Below, in pieces: positions 28,015-37,299 of a stretch of DNA of 64,000 nt (its first letter is position 1; each line of letters opens with the position of its first letter). The stretch comes from Bog-1198 sp963727045 (lineage in GTDB: Bacteria > Pseudomonadota > Gammaproteobacteria > Steroidobacterales > Steroidobacteraceae), in the NCBI GenBank assembly GCA_963727045.1, contig CAVSES010000002.1:1054001-1118000 (forward strand), read 5' to 3'. The notes below the pieces were generated by a model that did not search any database, had not been told where the DNA came from, and saw nothing but the letters and a program-made list of their open reading frames with translations. The position numbers were made by a program, and so were the translations under genes.

Positions 28015-29157
28015 ATGCGGGTCACGCTGGATCATCTGCGCCGTTACGCCATCGCTCGGTCTCTGTTCAAGCCAACCACCCTGAGGCGGGCGATCGACAA
28101 GCTGGGATTCGTGCAGGCCGATCCCATCCGTGCCCCGGCCCGCGCCCAGGACCTCACCCTTCGCCATCGAGTGGTCGGCTATCGTGCCGGAGACCTCGAA
28201 CGCCGCTACCCGAGACTGCCTCTGGAGGAGGATTTCTTCGTCAACTATGGCTATCTGCCGCGGGCGCATCACGAGTTGATGCATCCTCGGACCGCACGAA
28301 CCGTGTGGACGCCTGTGCGAGCCGCACAGGCCGCGGCGGTGCTCTCTTTCATACGTGCACGCGGCGCCGTTCATCCGCGCGAGGTGGACGCGCACTTCGC
28401 ACATGGAAAAGTGACCAACTGGTTCGGCGGCTCGTCGAACGCGAGCACGCAGCTTCTCGATGTCATGCACTATCGCGGCCTGCTGCGGGTGGCGCGGCGT
28501 GAAGGAGGCACCCGGATCTATGCGGCGCGCGTACCCGCGCCAGGGACGCAGGCGGCCGCGCTGGATGATGCCACCGCAGGCGCACGCATGGATGCGCTCG
28601 TGGACGTGGTCGTTCGCAAGTACGCGCCGCTGTCGTCAAGCACTCTGGCTCAACTCGTCAGGCACCTGCGCGGCGGTGCGCCGCAATGGTCGGCGCACCG
28701 CGGAGCGACTCTCGCCCGTGCCAAGCTACGTCTCGCGCATGCGCGCGTCGAGGGCATCGACTGGTATTGGCCGGCGGGGGACCGGCCCCCGGCGGCCCGC
28801 TGGCAGCCCGATCAGGACGTGCGCCTGCTCACGCCTTTCGACCCCATCGTTTGGGACCGCCAGCGCTTCGAAGCGTTCTGGGGCTGGGCATACCGCTTCG
28901 AGGCATATACGCCGGCGCCGAAGCGCAGGCTCGGTTATTACGCGCTGCCGTTGCTTTGGCACGACCGTGTGATCGGGTGGGGCAACGTGACGGCGGATGG
29001 CGGCGGGCTCATCTGCTCGTTCGGCTATGTGGAGGGCCGCGCGCCCCGCAATGCGGCGTTTCGCGCGGGTCTCGATGCTGAACTCTCGCGCATGCGCGCC
29101 TTCCTCGGCATGACGGATGAGCCGGCGCACCGGCGCCGCCGGTCCCAAGGATCCTAG
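28015..29157 (+). CDS. Winged-helix YcaQ/AlkZ-like protein
   Basis: 380 residues of the HTH_42 family that includes YcaQ (AlkX) and AlkZ, DNA glycosylases that unhook interstrand crosslinks. The recognisable opening is LGFVQADPIRAPARAQDL and the fold continues with tandem winged helices. Start at 28015 directly follows the divergent esterase start. Whether it has glycosylase activity cannot be read from sequence alone. The stop overlaps the convergent luciferase-like gene by four bases. Confidence 0.85.
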   Translation: MRVTLDHLRRYAIARSLFKPTTLRRAIDKLGFVQADPIRAPARAQDLTLRHRVVGYRAGDLERRYPRLPLEEDFFVNYGYLPRAHHELMHPRTARTVWTPVRAAQAAAVLSFIRARGAVHPREVDAHFAHGKVTNWFGGSSNASTQLLDVMHYRGLLRVARREGGTRIYAARVPAPGTQAAALDDATAGARMDALVDVVVRKYAPLSSSTLAQLVRHLRGGAPQWSAHRGATLARAKLRLAHARVEGIDWYWPAGDRPPAARWQPDQDVRLLTPFDPIVWDRQRFEAFWGWAYRFEAYTPAPKRRLGYYALPLLWHDRVIGWGNVTADGGGLICSFGYVEGRAPRNAAFRAGLDAELSRMRAFLGMTDEPAHRRRRSQGS

Positions 29158-30143
29158 AGCGTCTTCTGAATGTCGGCGGCGATTTCGTACGAACGCAGCC
29201 GTGCGGAATGGTCGAAGATCTGCGCCGTGATCATCAATTCATCGGGCCGCGTGCGCTCGATGAAGCCGGCCACCGCACCGCGCACCGTGTCGGGCGACCC
29301 TATGGCGGAGCACGAGAGTACGTCCGCGAGAAGTGCCTTCGCAGGCGCCGGCAATTGCTGCTCGTATCCCTCGAGCGGCGGCGGCAATTGGCCCGGCCGG
29401 CCGCTGCGCAGATTCACGAATGCCTGCTGCATCGATGTGGATAAGAGCTTCGCCCGTGCGTCGGAATCCGCGGCGAAGACGTTGAAGCCCAGCATCACGT
29501 ACGGACGTTCGAGCTGCTCCGATGGGCGGAACCTGGCGCGATAGATGTCCAGGGCCTGCATCATCATGGCGGGCGCGAAATGCGATGCGAATGCGAAGGG
29601 CAGCCCCAACGCCGCCGCGACTTGCGCGCCGAACAAGCTGGAGCCCAGGATCCAGATCGGTACGCGGGTGCCGACGCCGGGGTACGCGATGACGCGTTGA
29701 TCAGGGGCCGCGGGACCCAGAAATGCCTGCAGTTCCATGACGTCCTGAGGAAATTGCTCCGGATCGGACGCGAGATTGCGCCGCAGAGCCTGCGCGGTCG
29801 TCTGATCGGAGCCCGGCGCACGCCCGAGCCCTAGATCGATGCGCCCGGGAAACAGGCTTTCCAACGTGCCGAATTGCTCCGCGATCACCAGCGGCGAATG
29901 GTTCGGCAGCATGATGCCGCCGGCACCGACGCGGATCGCCTTCGTGCCTGAGGCGACGTGGCAGATCACCACGGAGGTGGCGGCGCTCGCAATGCCGGGC
30001 ATGCTGTGGTGTTCGGCCAGCCAATAGCGCCGGTAACCCCACGCTTCCGCGTGCTGGGCAAGATCGAGGGTATTGCGCAGCGATTGCGCCGCGCTGCCGC
30101 CCACGGTAACCGGCGACAGGTCGAGGATCGAGAAAGGGATCAT
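29154..30143 (-). CDS. Luciferase-like flavin monooxygenase (LLM, MsnO8-type)
   Basis: 329 residues with the LLM TIM barrel. It opens FSILDLSPVTVGG and carries RYWLAEHHSMPG and GRIDLGLGRAPGSD, the hallmarks of the MsnO8 subgroup that uses reduced flavin. ATG at 30143 fits the family N-terminus; the frame is open further upstream into the arg promoter. Substrate unknown. Confidence 0.9.
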   Translation of the reverse strand: MIPFSILDLSPVTVGGSAAQSLRNTLDLAQHAEAWGYRRYWLAEHHSMPGIASAATSVVICHVASGTKAIRVGAGGIMLPNHSPLVIAEQFGTLESLFPGRIDLGLGRAPGSDQTTAQALRRNLASDPEQFPQDVMELQAFLGPAAPDQRVIAYPGVGTRVPIWILGSSLFGAQVAAALGLPFAFASHFAPAMMMQALDIYRARFRPSEQLERPYVMLGFNVFAADSDARAKLLSTSMQQAFVNLRSGRPGQLPPPLEGYEQQLPAPAKALLADVLSCSAIGSPDTVRGAVAGFIERTRPDELMITAQIFDHSARLRSYEIAADIQKTL

Positions 30144-30217
30144 GTGCTCATACCACGCTGCAGGAAGGGTCAATCGCCCGAGTGTACCGTCGATAGCCGG
30201 GGTCGCGGATCTCTTCA

Positions 30218-30266
30218 TTGACAAGTGTTGCATCTTTATGCAGGATGCGTGCAATTTTATGCAATG
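30218..30266 (+). promoter_or_regulatory. Tandem ARG boxes overlapping a promoter upstream of argR
   Basis: Two imperfect palindromes TGCAT-N4-ATGCA (30229-30242) and TGCAA-N4-ATGCA (30250-30263) are centred 21 bp apart, the spacing that ArgR hexamers need. A -35-like TTGACA lies at 30218-30223 with a poor -10 (CAGGAT, 30241-30246), so bound ArgR would block it. This predicts autoregulation and arginine repression of the operon starting at argR. Confidence 0.75.
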
Positions 30267-30274
30267 AGCCCGGC

Positions 30275-30736
30275 ATGCTTCGCTCCGACACCGACAACAC
30301 CAGCGCTCCGGCGCGCCGTACCGCTCTTGCGAAGATCATTCGCGAGCAGTCCGTGGGCCGTCAAACCGAACTGGTCGACATGTTGCGCAAGCACGGTCAC
30401 GTCGCGACCCAGTCGAGTGTGAGCCGCGACTTGCGCGAGCTGGGCGTGGCCAAGATGGGGGATCGCTACGTCCTGCCCGAAGCCGCGCCTTCGCCCAAGA
30501 ACGATTTTTCGACGCTCAAGCAGTTCGTCAGCGCCCGCTTGACGGCGGGCACGAATCTCACGGTGTTGAAAACGACCGTGGGCTCGGCGCAAAGCGTTGC
30601 CGTCGCCATCGACACCGCCCGATGGCCCGAGGTCATCGGCACCATCTCCGGCGATGACACCATTTTCATCGCCACCGCCGGCGCCCGCGAGCAGCGCAAG
30701 CTGGCGGAGCGCCTTCTCGCCATCTTCGGACGCTAA
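30275..30736 (+). CDS. argR: Arginine repressor
   Basis: 153 residues. The N-terminal winged helix has ATQSSVSRDLRELGVAK (about 50-66) and the C-terminal oligomerisation domain has the arginine-binding GTISGDDTIFIAT. Start at 30275 is the ATG after the ARG boxes; upstream in-frame codons would lie inside the operator. It heads the arginine operon, seven bases ahead of argG. Confidence 0.95.
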   Translation: MLRSDTDNTSAPARRTALAKIIREQSVGRQTELVDMLRKHGHVATQSSVSRDLRELGVAKMGDRYVLPEAAPSPKNDFSTLKQFVSARLTAGTNLTVLKTTVGSAQSVAVAIDTARWPEVIGTISGDDTIFIATAGAREQRKLAERLLAIFGR

Positions 30737-30742
30737 AATCCA

Positions 30743-31987
30743 ATGACATCGACTTCACGGCAGGGCGCCGAGCCCATTCTCTTGGCTTTTTCGGGCGGAC
30801 TCGACACCTCGTTCTGCGTGCCGTGGCTCATCGACACCTATCAACGGCCCGTGATCACGGTGACGGTCGATACCGGCGGCATCGACGCCGCGGCGGCGCG
30901 GTCTCTGGCCGAACGTTCGGTGAAACTGGGCGCGATCGAACATCATCTCATCGACGCACGCGCGGCTTATTTCGAGCAGGTGCTCAAATTCCTGCTGATG
31001 GGCAACGTGCGCCGCGGCGGTGTGTATCCGCTGTGCGTCGGAGCTGAGCGCGTCCTGCAGGCGCAGACCATTGCACAGATGGCGCTGTCGCTCAAGACCA
31101 CGATGGTCGCACACGGATGCACGGCCGCGGGCAACGATCAAGTGCGCTTCGAGGTGGCGCTGCGTACCCTGGCGCCGGATCTCGAAATCATCGCCCCCGT
31201 GCGCGATCGCGCATTCAAGCGGCCGGAACAGCTCAAATACCTGCAGGACCACGGGCTTCCGATTCCTCCCCACGGCGCGGCGTATTCGGTGAACCGCGGG
31301 CTGTGGGGAGTCACGATCGGCGGCAAGGAAACACTGACATCGGATGGCAGCATTCCGGAAGAGGCATGGGTGCTGTCGAAGGATGCCTTCTCGGCGCCGC
31401 GGCCCGCGGAACGTCATACGATCGGCTTCGATCGGGGAGTGCCGTTCAGCCTCGACGGTGCCGCAATGGCCGCCGTGGCCATCATCGAGAAACTGGAAAG
31501 CTTGGCGGGTCCTTTTGGTATCGGCCGCGGCATTCACTTGGGTGACACCGTGATCGGCACCAAGGGACGGGTCGCATTCGAAGCGCCGGCGGCCGAGGTG
31601 CTGTTGACGGCGCATCGCGAACTGGAGAAGCTGGTGTTGACGGGCAAGCAGGCGCGCATCAAGGACTCCGTCGCGCAGCCCTACGGCGATATGGTGCACG
31701 AAGGACAGCATTTGGATCCGGTGTGCCGCGACATCGAGGCCCTCCTGCTGTCGTCGCAGACCCGCGTCCACGGCGAGGTCAAAGTGTTGTTTCGACCCGG
31801 GTCCGTCTTTGTCGAGGGTGTCGCCTCGCCGTATTCGCTGATGGCGGCATCGAAAGGCGTCTACGGGGAATCCGCCGGTGAATGGACCCCGGCGGATGCC
31901 CTGGGCTATTCGAAAATGCTCGCCCTGACGGGGGTGTTCTACAAGCGTGCCGGAGCTCATGCGCCGGCGCCGGCGGACAAGGCGTGA
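30743..31987 (+). CDS. argG: Argininosuccinate synthase
   Basis: 414 residues. Joins citrulline and aspartate using ATP. The P-loop is AFSGGLDTSF (about 15-24) and the citrulline/ATP site includes AHGCTAAGNDQVRF. It resembles the Xanthomonas/Bacteroidetes type more than the enterobacterial one, in line with its setting beside argF'. Second gene of the arg operon. Confidence 0.96.
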   Translation: MTSTSRQGAEPILLAFSGGLDTSFCVPWLIDTYQRPVITVTVDTGGIDAAAARSLAERSVKLGAIEHHLIDARAAYFEQVLKFLLMGNVRRGGVYPLCVGAERVLQAQTIAQMALSLKTTMVAHGCTAAGNDQVRFEVALRTLAPDLEIIAPVRDRAFKRPEQLKYLQDHGLPIPPHGAAYSVNRGLWGVTIGGKETLTSDGSIPEEAWVLSKDAFSAPRPAERHTIGFDRGVPFSLDGAAMAAVAIIEKLESLAGPFGIGRGIHLGDTVIGTKGRVAFEAPAAEVLLTAHRELEKLVLTGKQARIKDSVAQPYGDMVHEGQHLDPVCRDIEALLLSSQTRVHGEVKVLFRPGSVFVEGVASPYSLMAASKGVYGESAGEWTPADALGYSKMLALTGVFYKRAGAHAPAPADKA

Positions 31988-31992
31988 GCGGC

Positions 31993-33072
31993 ATGCGCAC
32001 TGTCGTCGTCGATAAGATCGCCTCGGTGACACAGGCCTGCGGTCTGTCGCACGAGATTCGCATCGCCGCGGACATTCCCTGCGAAGAGGGTTTGGTCGTG
32101 GTGGTGGAGATTCTCAACAACAAATCGACCTACAATACGCTGGAGCTCACCAGCGGCCGCATGGCGAAGGTGGCGCGCGGCGACGTGGTGGTCGGCGCGC
32201 TGGGACATCGCAAGGCCCTGTTCGGGTATTCCGGGCACATTCCCGCGACGCTCAAGCCGGGCGACGTGATTCAGATGCTGAACATCGGCGGCGTGCTCGG
32301 CATTTGCGATTCCGCGACCCCCGACAAGGGCAAGCCGTTCGACTGCAAGGTGTTGGGCGCGGTGCTCACCTTTCCGTATTTGGGAGAACGCATCGGAGTG
32401 CCGGCCAGGGCGGGCTACAAGGCTTTGGATTACGACGCGCCGCTGAACGTGCGTGGAGTGCCGGTGGTGGCCCTCGCCGGCACGTGCATGGAAGCCGGCA
32501 AGACCGCAGCCGCCTCGGCCATCATCGCGCGCATGCGCCATCGAGGCCTCACGGTCGATGCCTTCAAGGCCACCGGTGTATCGCTGCGGCGCGATATCCT
32601 GGCGTTCGAGGATTCGGGCGCGCGGCGAACCATGATTTTTACCGATCTCGGCATCGTGACCACCACCGCCAAATGCGGCCCGGCACTCACGCGGACCATG
32701 CTCACGGAAATGGCCTCCGGGGTGCCCGACGTCATCGTGTTCGAATTGGGAGACGGTCTCCTGGGAACGTATGGGGTTGAATCCATCCTGCATCAGCCGG
32801 ACATCAAGACGGCGCTCACCGCGGTTGTTTTGTCCGCCAACGATCCGGTCGCCGCCTGGGGCGGCGTGAAATTATTGCGCGAGCGCTTCGGCATTGAACC
32901 CGCCGTCGTGACCGGACCTGCGACCGACAACCTGGTCGGCGTGGAGATCATCCGCGAGCAGATGAATGTCGAAGCCTTCAACGCCATCAGCAGCCCGGCG
33001 GATCTCGGCGATCACATCATCGCGCGGCTCGGGTTGAGCAATGTGCGCGAATCGAAAGTGGCGCGCGAGTGA
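31993..33072 (+). CDS. Uncharacterised P-loop protein in the arginine operon (DUF1611-like)
   Basis: 359 residues. The first 150 form a beta-rich domain without recognised motifs. The second half is a P-loop domain with GTCMEAGKT at 163-171, followed by FKATGVSLRRDIL and VFELGDGLLGTYG. The order (P-loop, xATG, xExGxGL) resembles DUF1611 proteins and dethiobiotin-synthetase-like ATPases. It lies five bases after argG and overlaps argC by four, so it is cotranslated with the pathway. No function in arginine synthesis has been assigned in anything I know. The DUF1611 family includes a D-glutamate N-acetyltransferase (DgcN), which makes a glutamate-acylation role worth testing. Confidence 0.8.
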   Translation: MRTVVVDKIASVTQACGLSHEIRIAADIPCEEGLVVVVEILNNKSTYNTLELTSGRMAKVARGDVVVGALGHRKALFGYSGHIPATLKPGDVIQMLNIGGVLGICDSATPDKGKPFDCKVLGAVLTFPYLGERIGVPARAGYKALDYDAPLNVRGVPVVALAGTCMEAGKTAAASAIIARMRHRGLTVDAFKATGVSLRRDILAFEDSGARRTMIFTDLGIVTTTAKCGPALTRTMLTEMASGVPDVIVFELGDGLLGTYGVESILHQPDIKTALTAVVLSANDPVAAWGGVKLLRERFGIEPAVVTGPATDNLVGVEIIREQMNVEAFNAISSPADLGDHIIARLGLSNVRESKVARE

Positions 33073-34130
33073 CCGCTGCCACGCCCGCAATCGTGTTGGG
33101 GGGCACCGGGTACGTGGCCGGCGAGCTGCTGCGGCTGATCGCGGGACATCCGGAGCTTAAGGTCGCCGCCATCCTTTCCGACAGCCAGCCTGGCGCTCCG
33201 GTCGCCGCAGCCTTTGCGCACCTGCGCAACGCCTATCCGGTCTTGAAGTTCTCCGACCTCGATGAGATCGAGACCTTCGTGCGCGGCGCACCCCGATCGG
33301 CCCTGTTCTCGGCGGCACCGCATGGCGCAGCCGCCGGGATCATCGACCGCTTGCTCACGGCCGCCGACGCGGCGGGGACCCGCGTGCACTGCGTCGATAT
33401 TTCCGCAGATTTCCGCTACTCGACGTCGGCCGCCTATGAGGCGGTGTATAAGCACGCGCACGGTGCGCCCGCGAGGATTCGCGAATTTACATGCGCGGTG
33501 CCGGAGCACCTCCAGAAGTCGCCGACGCCGCATGTTGCGCATCCGGGATGCTTCGCGACCGCGACGCTGCTCGCGACCGTGCCCTTGCTGGCGTTGGGTC
33601 TCACCGATACGCGCCTGTTCGTGACCGGCATTACCGGCAGCACCGGCTCCGGCCGCAAGCCGATCGAAGGCACGCATCACCCGCATCGGCACAGCGATCT
33701 TTACACCTACGGCGCCCTGAGTCATCGCCACGTGCCGGAAATCGTCGCCTGTGCGAAGCTCGCCACGGGCATCGAGGCCGAACTCAACTTCGTGCCGCAT
33801 TCCGGCCCCTTCGCGCGCGGCATCCACGTCACCGTGCAGGCCAGCCTCAAGAAATCGATCGGCACCGCGCAGGCGCTCGAGGCGCTCAGGTCCTACTACA
33901 AGGACTGCCCCTTCGTGCGCGTCGGCGACACCGCGCCGCGCGTCAAGGACGTCGCGACCAGCAATTATTCGAATTTGAGTGCGGTGACCAACGGCAATTC
34001 CATCGCGGTCATGTCGGTGGTCGACAATCTCAACAAGGGCGCCGCCGGCGGGGCCATCCAGTGGATGAACCGCTTGCTGGGCTTTGCCGAGACGGCCGGC
34101 CTCACCGCTCCCGCACCCGGCTGGACCTAG
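33069..34130 (+). CDS. argC: N-acetyl-gamma-glutamyl-phosphate reductase
   Basis: 353 residues, starting at GTG 33069 in a GTGA overlap with the P-loop gene. Rossmann motif GGTGYVAGELLRL (about 11-23), catalytic Cys in HPGCFAT (about 157), and the conserved SGSGRKPIEGTHHPHR-like stretch. Reduces N-acylglutamyl-phosphate to the semialdehyde with NADPH. Confidence 0.95.
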   Translation: MTAATPAIVLGGTGYVAGELLRLIAGHPELKVAAILSDSQPGAPVAAAFAHLRNAYPVLKFSDLDEIETFVRGAPRSALFSAAPHGAAAGIIDRLLTAADAAGTRVHCVDISADFRYSTSAAYEAVYKHAHGAPARIREFTCAVPEHLQKSPTPHVAHPGCFATATLLATVPLLALGLTDTRLFVTGITGSTGSGRKPIEGTHHPHRHSDLYTYGALSHRHVPEIVACAKLATGIEAELNFVPHSGPFARGIHVTVQASLKKSIGTAQALEALRSYYKDCPFVRVGDTAPRVKDVATSNYSNLSAVTNGNSIAVMSVVDNLNKGAAGGAIQWMNRLLGFAETAGLTAPAPGWT

Positions 34131-34144
34131 GGCACCCAAGGACA

Positions 34145-35308
34145 ATGGCCACCCCACTGACGACAAACGCGCTGAGCAGCCATTTGGCGCAGGTGTTCGC
34201 GCAGTACCCCGTCGAAGTTGCGCACGGCGAGGGGGTCTGGCTGCATGCGCGCGACGGCCGCAAGATCCTGGACTTTTACGGCGGGCACGCCGTCGCCGGT
34301 CTGGGCTACGGTCATCCGCGCTGGCTGGCGGCGCTCGAGCGCCAGGCGCGCCAGATGGCCTTCCAGACCAACGCGCTGCCCATGCTCATCCGCGAGCGCG
34401 CGGCTGCTCGTTTGACCCGGTTCGCCGGTCTCGGACTCGACACGGTCTTCTGGATCAACAGCGGCGCCGAGGCCAATGAGAACGCACTGAAACTTGCGTT
34501 CAAGCTCACCGGCCGCACCAAGATCGTGTCGCTGGAACAGGGTTGGCACGGCAGAACCGCCGCCGCAGGCGCGGTGACCTGGGGTGCGCTCGAAAAGTGG
34601 TACGGCTTTCCGCGCACGCCCTTCGATGTCAGTTTTACGCCGCGCGATGATCCCGCCGCCGTCGAGCGATTCGTCGACCGTGAAACCGCCGCGGTCATCG
34701 TCGAACCGGTTCAGGGCGTGGGCGGCGCGTACGATGTGGGAAGGCCGATGCTGCAGGCGCTGCGCAAACGCTGCGACGACACCGGGGCATTGCTGATTTT
34801 CGACGAGGTTCAATGCGGGACGGGCCGCACGGGCGCTCCCTTCGCCGCGAATTTCCACTCCGTCGCGCCGGACATGCTGACCGCGGCGAAGGCTTTGGGC
34901 AACGGCTTTCCGGTCTCGGCGCTGTTGATGTCGGGACGCGTTGCCGGGAGTCTCAAGTACGACGACATGGGTACGACGTTCGGCGGCGGACCCATGGCCT
35001 GCGCGGTGGCCGAGGCGGTCATCGACACCATCGAATCCGAATCCCTGCTCGCAAACGTGCGGCAGGTGTCGACGTATATCCGCACGAGCTGCATCGTCGG
35101 CCCGGTCACCGCCATACAGGGCGTGGGTTTTCTGTTGGGACTGAAGACTTCGCGCCCGGCGAGGGAGGTGCAGGCCGCCCTGCTCGCCAAGAACATCCTC
35201 ACCGGCACAAGCGCCGACCCTCACATATTGCGCTTGCTGCCCGCCTATATTTTGAACGAAGGCCACGTGGATCGCTTAAGCGATGCTTTGTCGAGAATTT
35301 CCGCATGA
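34145..35308 (+). CDS. argD: Acetylornithine (or succinylornithine) aminotransferase
   Basis: 387 residues, fold-type I PLP enzyme. The PLP-binding lysine lies in TAAKALGNGFPVSALL (about residue 248), the cofactor site has INSGAEANENALKLA and IFDEVQCGTGRTG. Forms N-acylornithine from the semialdehyde and glutamate. The stop overlaps the next start (ATGA). Confidence 0.95.
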   Translation: MATPLTTNALSSHLAQVFAQYPVEVAHGEGVWLHARDGRKILDFYGGHAVAGLGYGHPRWLAALERQARQMAFQTNALPMLIRERAAARLTRFAGLGLDTVFWINSGAEANENALKLAFKLTGRTKIVSLEQGWHGRTAAAGAVTWGALEKWYGFPRTPFDVSFTPRDDPAAVERFVDRETAAVIVEPVQGVGGAYDVGRPMLQALRKRCDDTGALLIFDEVQCGTGRTGAPFAANFHSVAPDMLTAAKALGNGFPVSALLMSGRVAGSLKYDDMGTTFGGGPMACAVAEAVIDTIESESLLANVRQVSTYIRTSCIVGPVTAIQGVGFLLGLKTSRPAREVQAALLAKNILTGTSADPHILRLLPAYILNEGHVDRLSDALSRISA

Positions 35309-36300
35309 GGCGCTTCCTCAATCTGGCCGACTTCAGCCGCGAGCAGATCCTCGATCTGCTCGCGCTCGCGCAGGCGCTGCAGGACAAGCCGGATCCGCGG
35401 GCCCTGGCGGGCAAGATCCTGGGGCTGGTGTTCTTCAATCCATCCCTGCGTACGCTGGCGTCGTTCCAGGCGGGGATGGCGCGCCTCGGCGGGTCATCGT
35501 TCGTGATCACCCCGGGTCAGGGAACGTGGCAGCTCGAAACCCGGCTGAACGCCATCATGAAGGGCGCGGCGGCCGAACACATCCGGGAGGGCATCCCGGT
35601 CCTGGCGTCGTACTGCGATGCCCTGGGTGTACGCGCCTTCGCCGAAGGCAAGGACCTCAAGAGGGATCTCGGCGAATCGCTGTTCGCAATGATCGACGAG
35701 CTTTGCGACAAGCCCCTGATCAACATGGAATCGGCGATGAGCCATCCATGCCAGGCCCTCGCAGACTGGCGCACGATGGACGAACTCGGAGTACCGCAAC
35801 GCGCCAAGTTCGTGTTGAGCTGGGTCTATCACCCGAAGGCGTTGCCGCTGGCAGTCCCCGCGGCCACGGTGCACATGGCGGCCATGCGCGGCATGGAAGT
35901 CGTGGTGCTGCGCCCGGAGGGGTTCGCTCTGCCGAATGAAATCATGCTCGCCGCGCGAACTGCCGCGGCGGCAGGCGGCGGCTCGCTCACCGAAACATCC
36001 GACCGCACTGCGGCGCTCGCGGGTGCAAGCGTGCTGTACGCGAAGGAGTGGGGTACCACGATGTATTACGGCGACACCGAAGCGGACTCGCGGCTGCGCG
36101 CCGAACTTTCGGATTGGTGCGTGCGCGAACGTTGGTTCGAGGGCGCGTTGCCCGGAGCCAAGCTCATGCATTGCCTGCCGGTGCGGCGCAACGTCGCGGT
36201 TGCCGACGAAGTTCTGGACGGCCCGCGCGCGGTCGTCAAGCGCGAGGCCTTCAATCGTCTGGCGGTGCAGATGGCCGTTCTGCATCGCATGCTCGCCTGA
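35305..36300 (+). CDS. argF': N-acyl-ornithine carbamoyltransferase (acetyl- or succinyl-ornithine)
   Basis: 331 residues. It carbamoylates an N-acylated ornithine instead of free ornithine, as in Xanthomonas and Bacteroidetes. The carbamoyl phosphate loop is FFNPSLRTLASF (about 43-54), where ordinary OTCases have STRT. Other marks are ESAMSHPCQALAD and HCLPVRRN. The residue that sets substrate choice, Glu92 in the Xanthomonas acetyl enzyme and Pro90 in the Bacteroides succinyl enzyme, is Ala90 here (KGAAAEHI). The start overlaps argD. Confidence 0.93.
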   Translation: MRRFLNLADFSREQILDLLALAQALQDKPDPRALAGKILGLVFFNPSLRTLASFQAGMARLGGSSFVITPGQGTWQLETRLNAIMKGAAAEHIREGIPVLASYCDALGVRAFAEGKDLKRDLGESLFAMIDELCDKPLINMESAMSHPCQALADWRTMDELGVPQRAKFVLSWVYHPKALPLAVPAATVHMAAMRGMEVVVLRPEGFALPNEIMLAARTAAAAGGGSLTETSDRTAALAGASVLYAKEWGTTMYYGDTEADSRLRAELSDWCVRERWFEGALPGAKLMHCLPVRRNVAVADEVLDGPRAVVKREAFNRLAVQMAVLHRMLA

Positions 36301-36348
36301 AATGACTGTCCACGGCCTTCATGCCGGAGAATTCCTCGGAGAAACGCG

Positions 36349-37296
36349 ATGATCATGAGCCGACCCGATCCTTCCGTCGCCGTGCGTGCGCTCAAGAGCG
36401 CGGCCCCCTACATCCGCATGTACAAGAACAAGGTCTTCATCATCAAGGCGGGCGGCGCGGTCTTCAGCGACGAGCTCTCGACGCGCGCCTTGATCGAACA
36501 GGTGGCGATCCTGCACCAGGTGGGCATCAAGACGGTGCTGGTTCACGGCGGCGGACCGCAGCTCGACAGCATGCAGGCGACGCTCGGGCTCGATACCCGG
36601 ATGGTCAACGGCCGGCGGGTCACGGATCAAAAGTCGATCGACGTGACCGCCATGGTGCTGAACGGCTTGATCAATACCCGCATTCTCGCGATCTGCCGGG
36701 AACTCGACATCGAGGCCATCGGGCTGAGCGGCGTCGATGCCGGGCTGATCCGCGCGCACAAGCGCCCGCCCGTGCGCCTCGCCGATGGATCGAACGAGAG
36801 CGTGGATTACGGATTCGTCGGCAATGTCGATTCGGTCAATGCCGGAGTCATCGAGAAGCTGCTCGAGAACGGTTTGATGCCGGTGGTGAGTCCCCTGTCG
36901 GCGGACTCCCACGGCACGCTGCTCAACATCAACGCGGATACCGTGGCGGCAGCCATCGGGGGCGCGCTGTCCGCGGAAAAGCTCGTGCTGTGCACCGGCG
37001 CGCAGGGAATCCTCGAGCGTCTCGATGATCCGAGTTCGGTGGTTTCGTACACGGACATCAAGGGCTTGCGGCGTCTGCGCGACCAGGGCGCCCTGAAGGA
37101 CGGCATGCTGCCCAAGGCGGCCGCGATCGAGAACGCGATTCGCGGCGGCGTGCGCCGGGTGCACGTCATCAGCTACAGATCCGCGGACAGCCTGCTTGCG
37201 GAGATCTTCACCAACGAAGGCACCGGCACGCTGGTGGTGGCGGATCTCACCGCGTTGAGCCCGGCTGAACAGCTGAGCGCCCCGACGGTTGCTTGA
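36349..37296 (+). CDS. argB: N-acetylglutamate kinase
   Basis: 315 residues of the amino acid kinase fold. Motifs: IIKAGGAVF, LVHGGGPQLD (about 61-70) and LNINADTVAAAIGG. It lacks the C-terminal GNAT domain of the Xanthomonas bifunctional ArgA/B protein, so it cannot itself make the N-acyl glutamate. GGAGAAACGCG precedes ATG 36349. Product feeds ArgC. Confidence 0.95.
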   Translation: MIMSRPDPSVAVRALKSAAPYIRMYKNKVFIIKAGGAVFSDELSTRALIEQVAILHQVGIKTVLVHGGGPQLDSMQATLGLDTRMVNGRRVTDQKSIDVTAMVLNGLINTRILAICRELDIEAIGLSGVDAGLIRAHKRPPVRLADGSNESVDYGFVGNVDSVNAGVIEKLLENGLMPVVSPLSADSHGTLLNINADTVAAAIGGALSAEKLVLCTGAQGILERLDDPSSVVSYTDIKGLRRLRDQGALKDGMLPKAAAIENAIRGGVRRVHVISYRSADSLLAEIFTNEGTGTLVVADLTALSPAEQLSAPTVA

Positions 37297-37299
37297 ATC

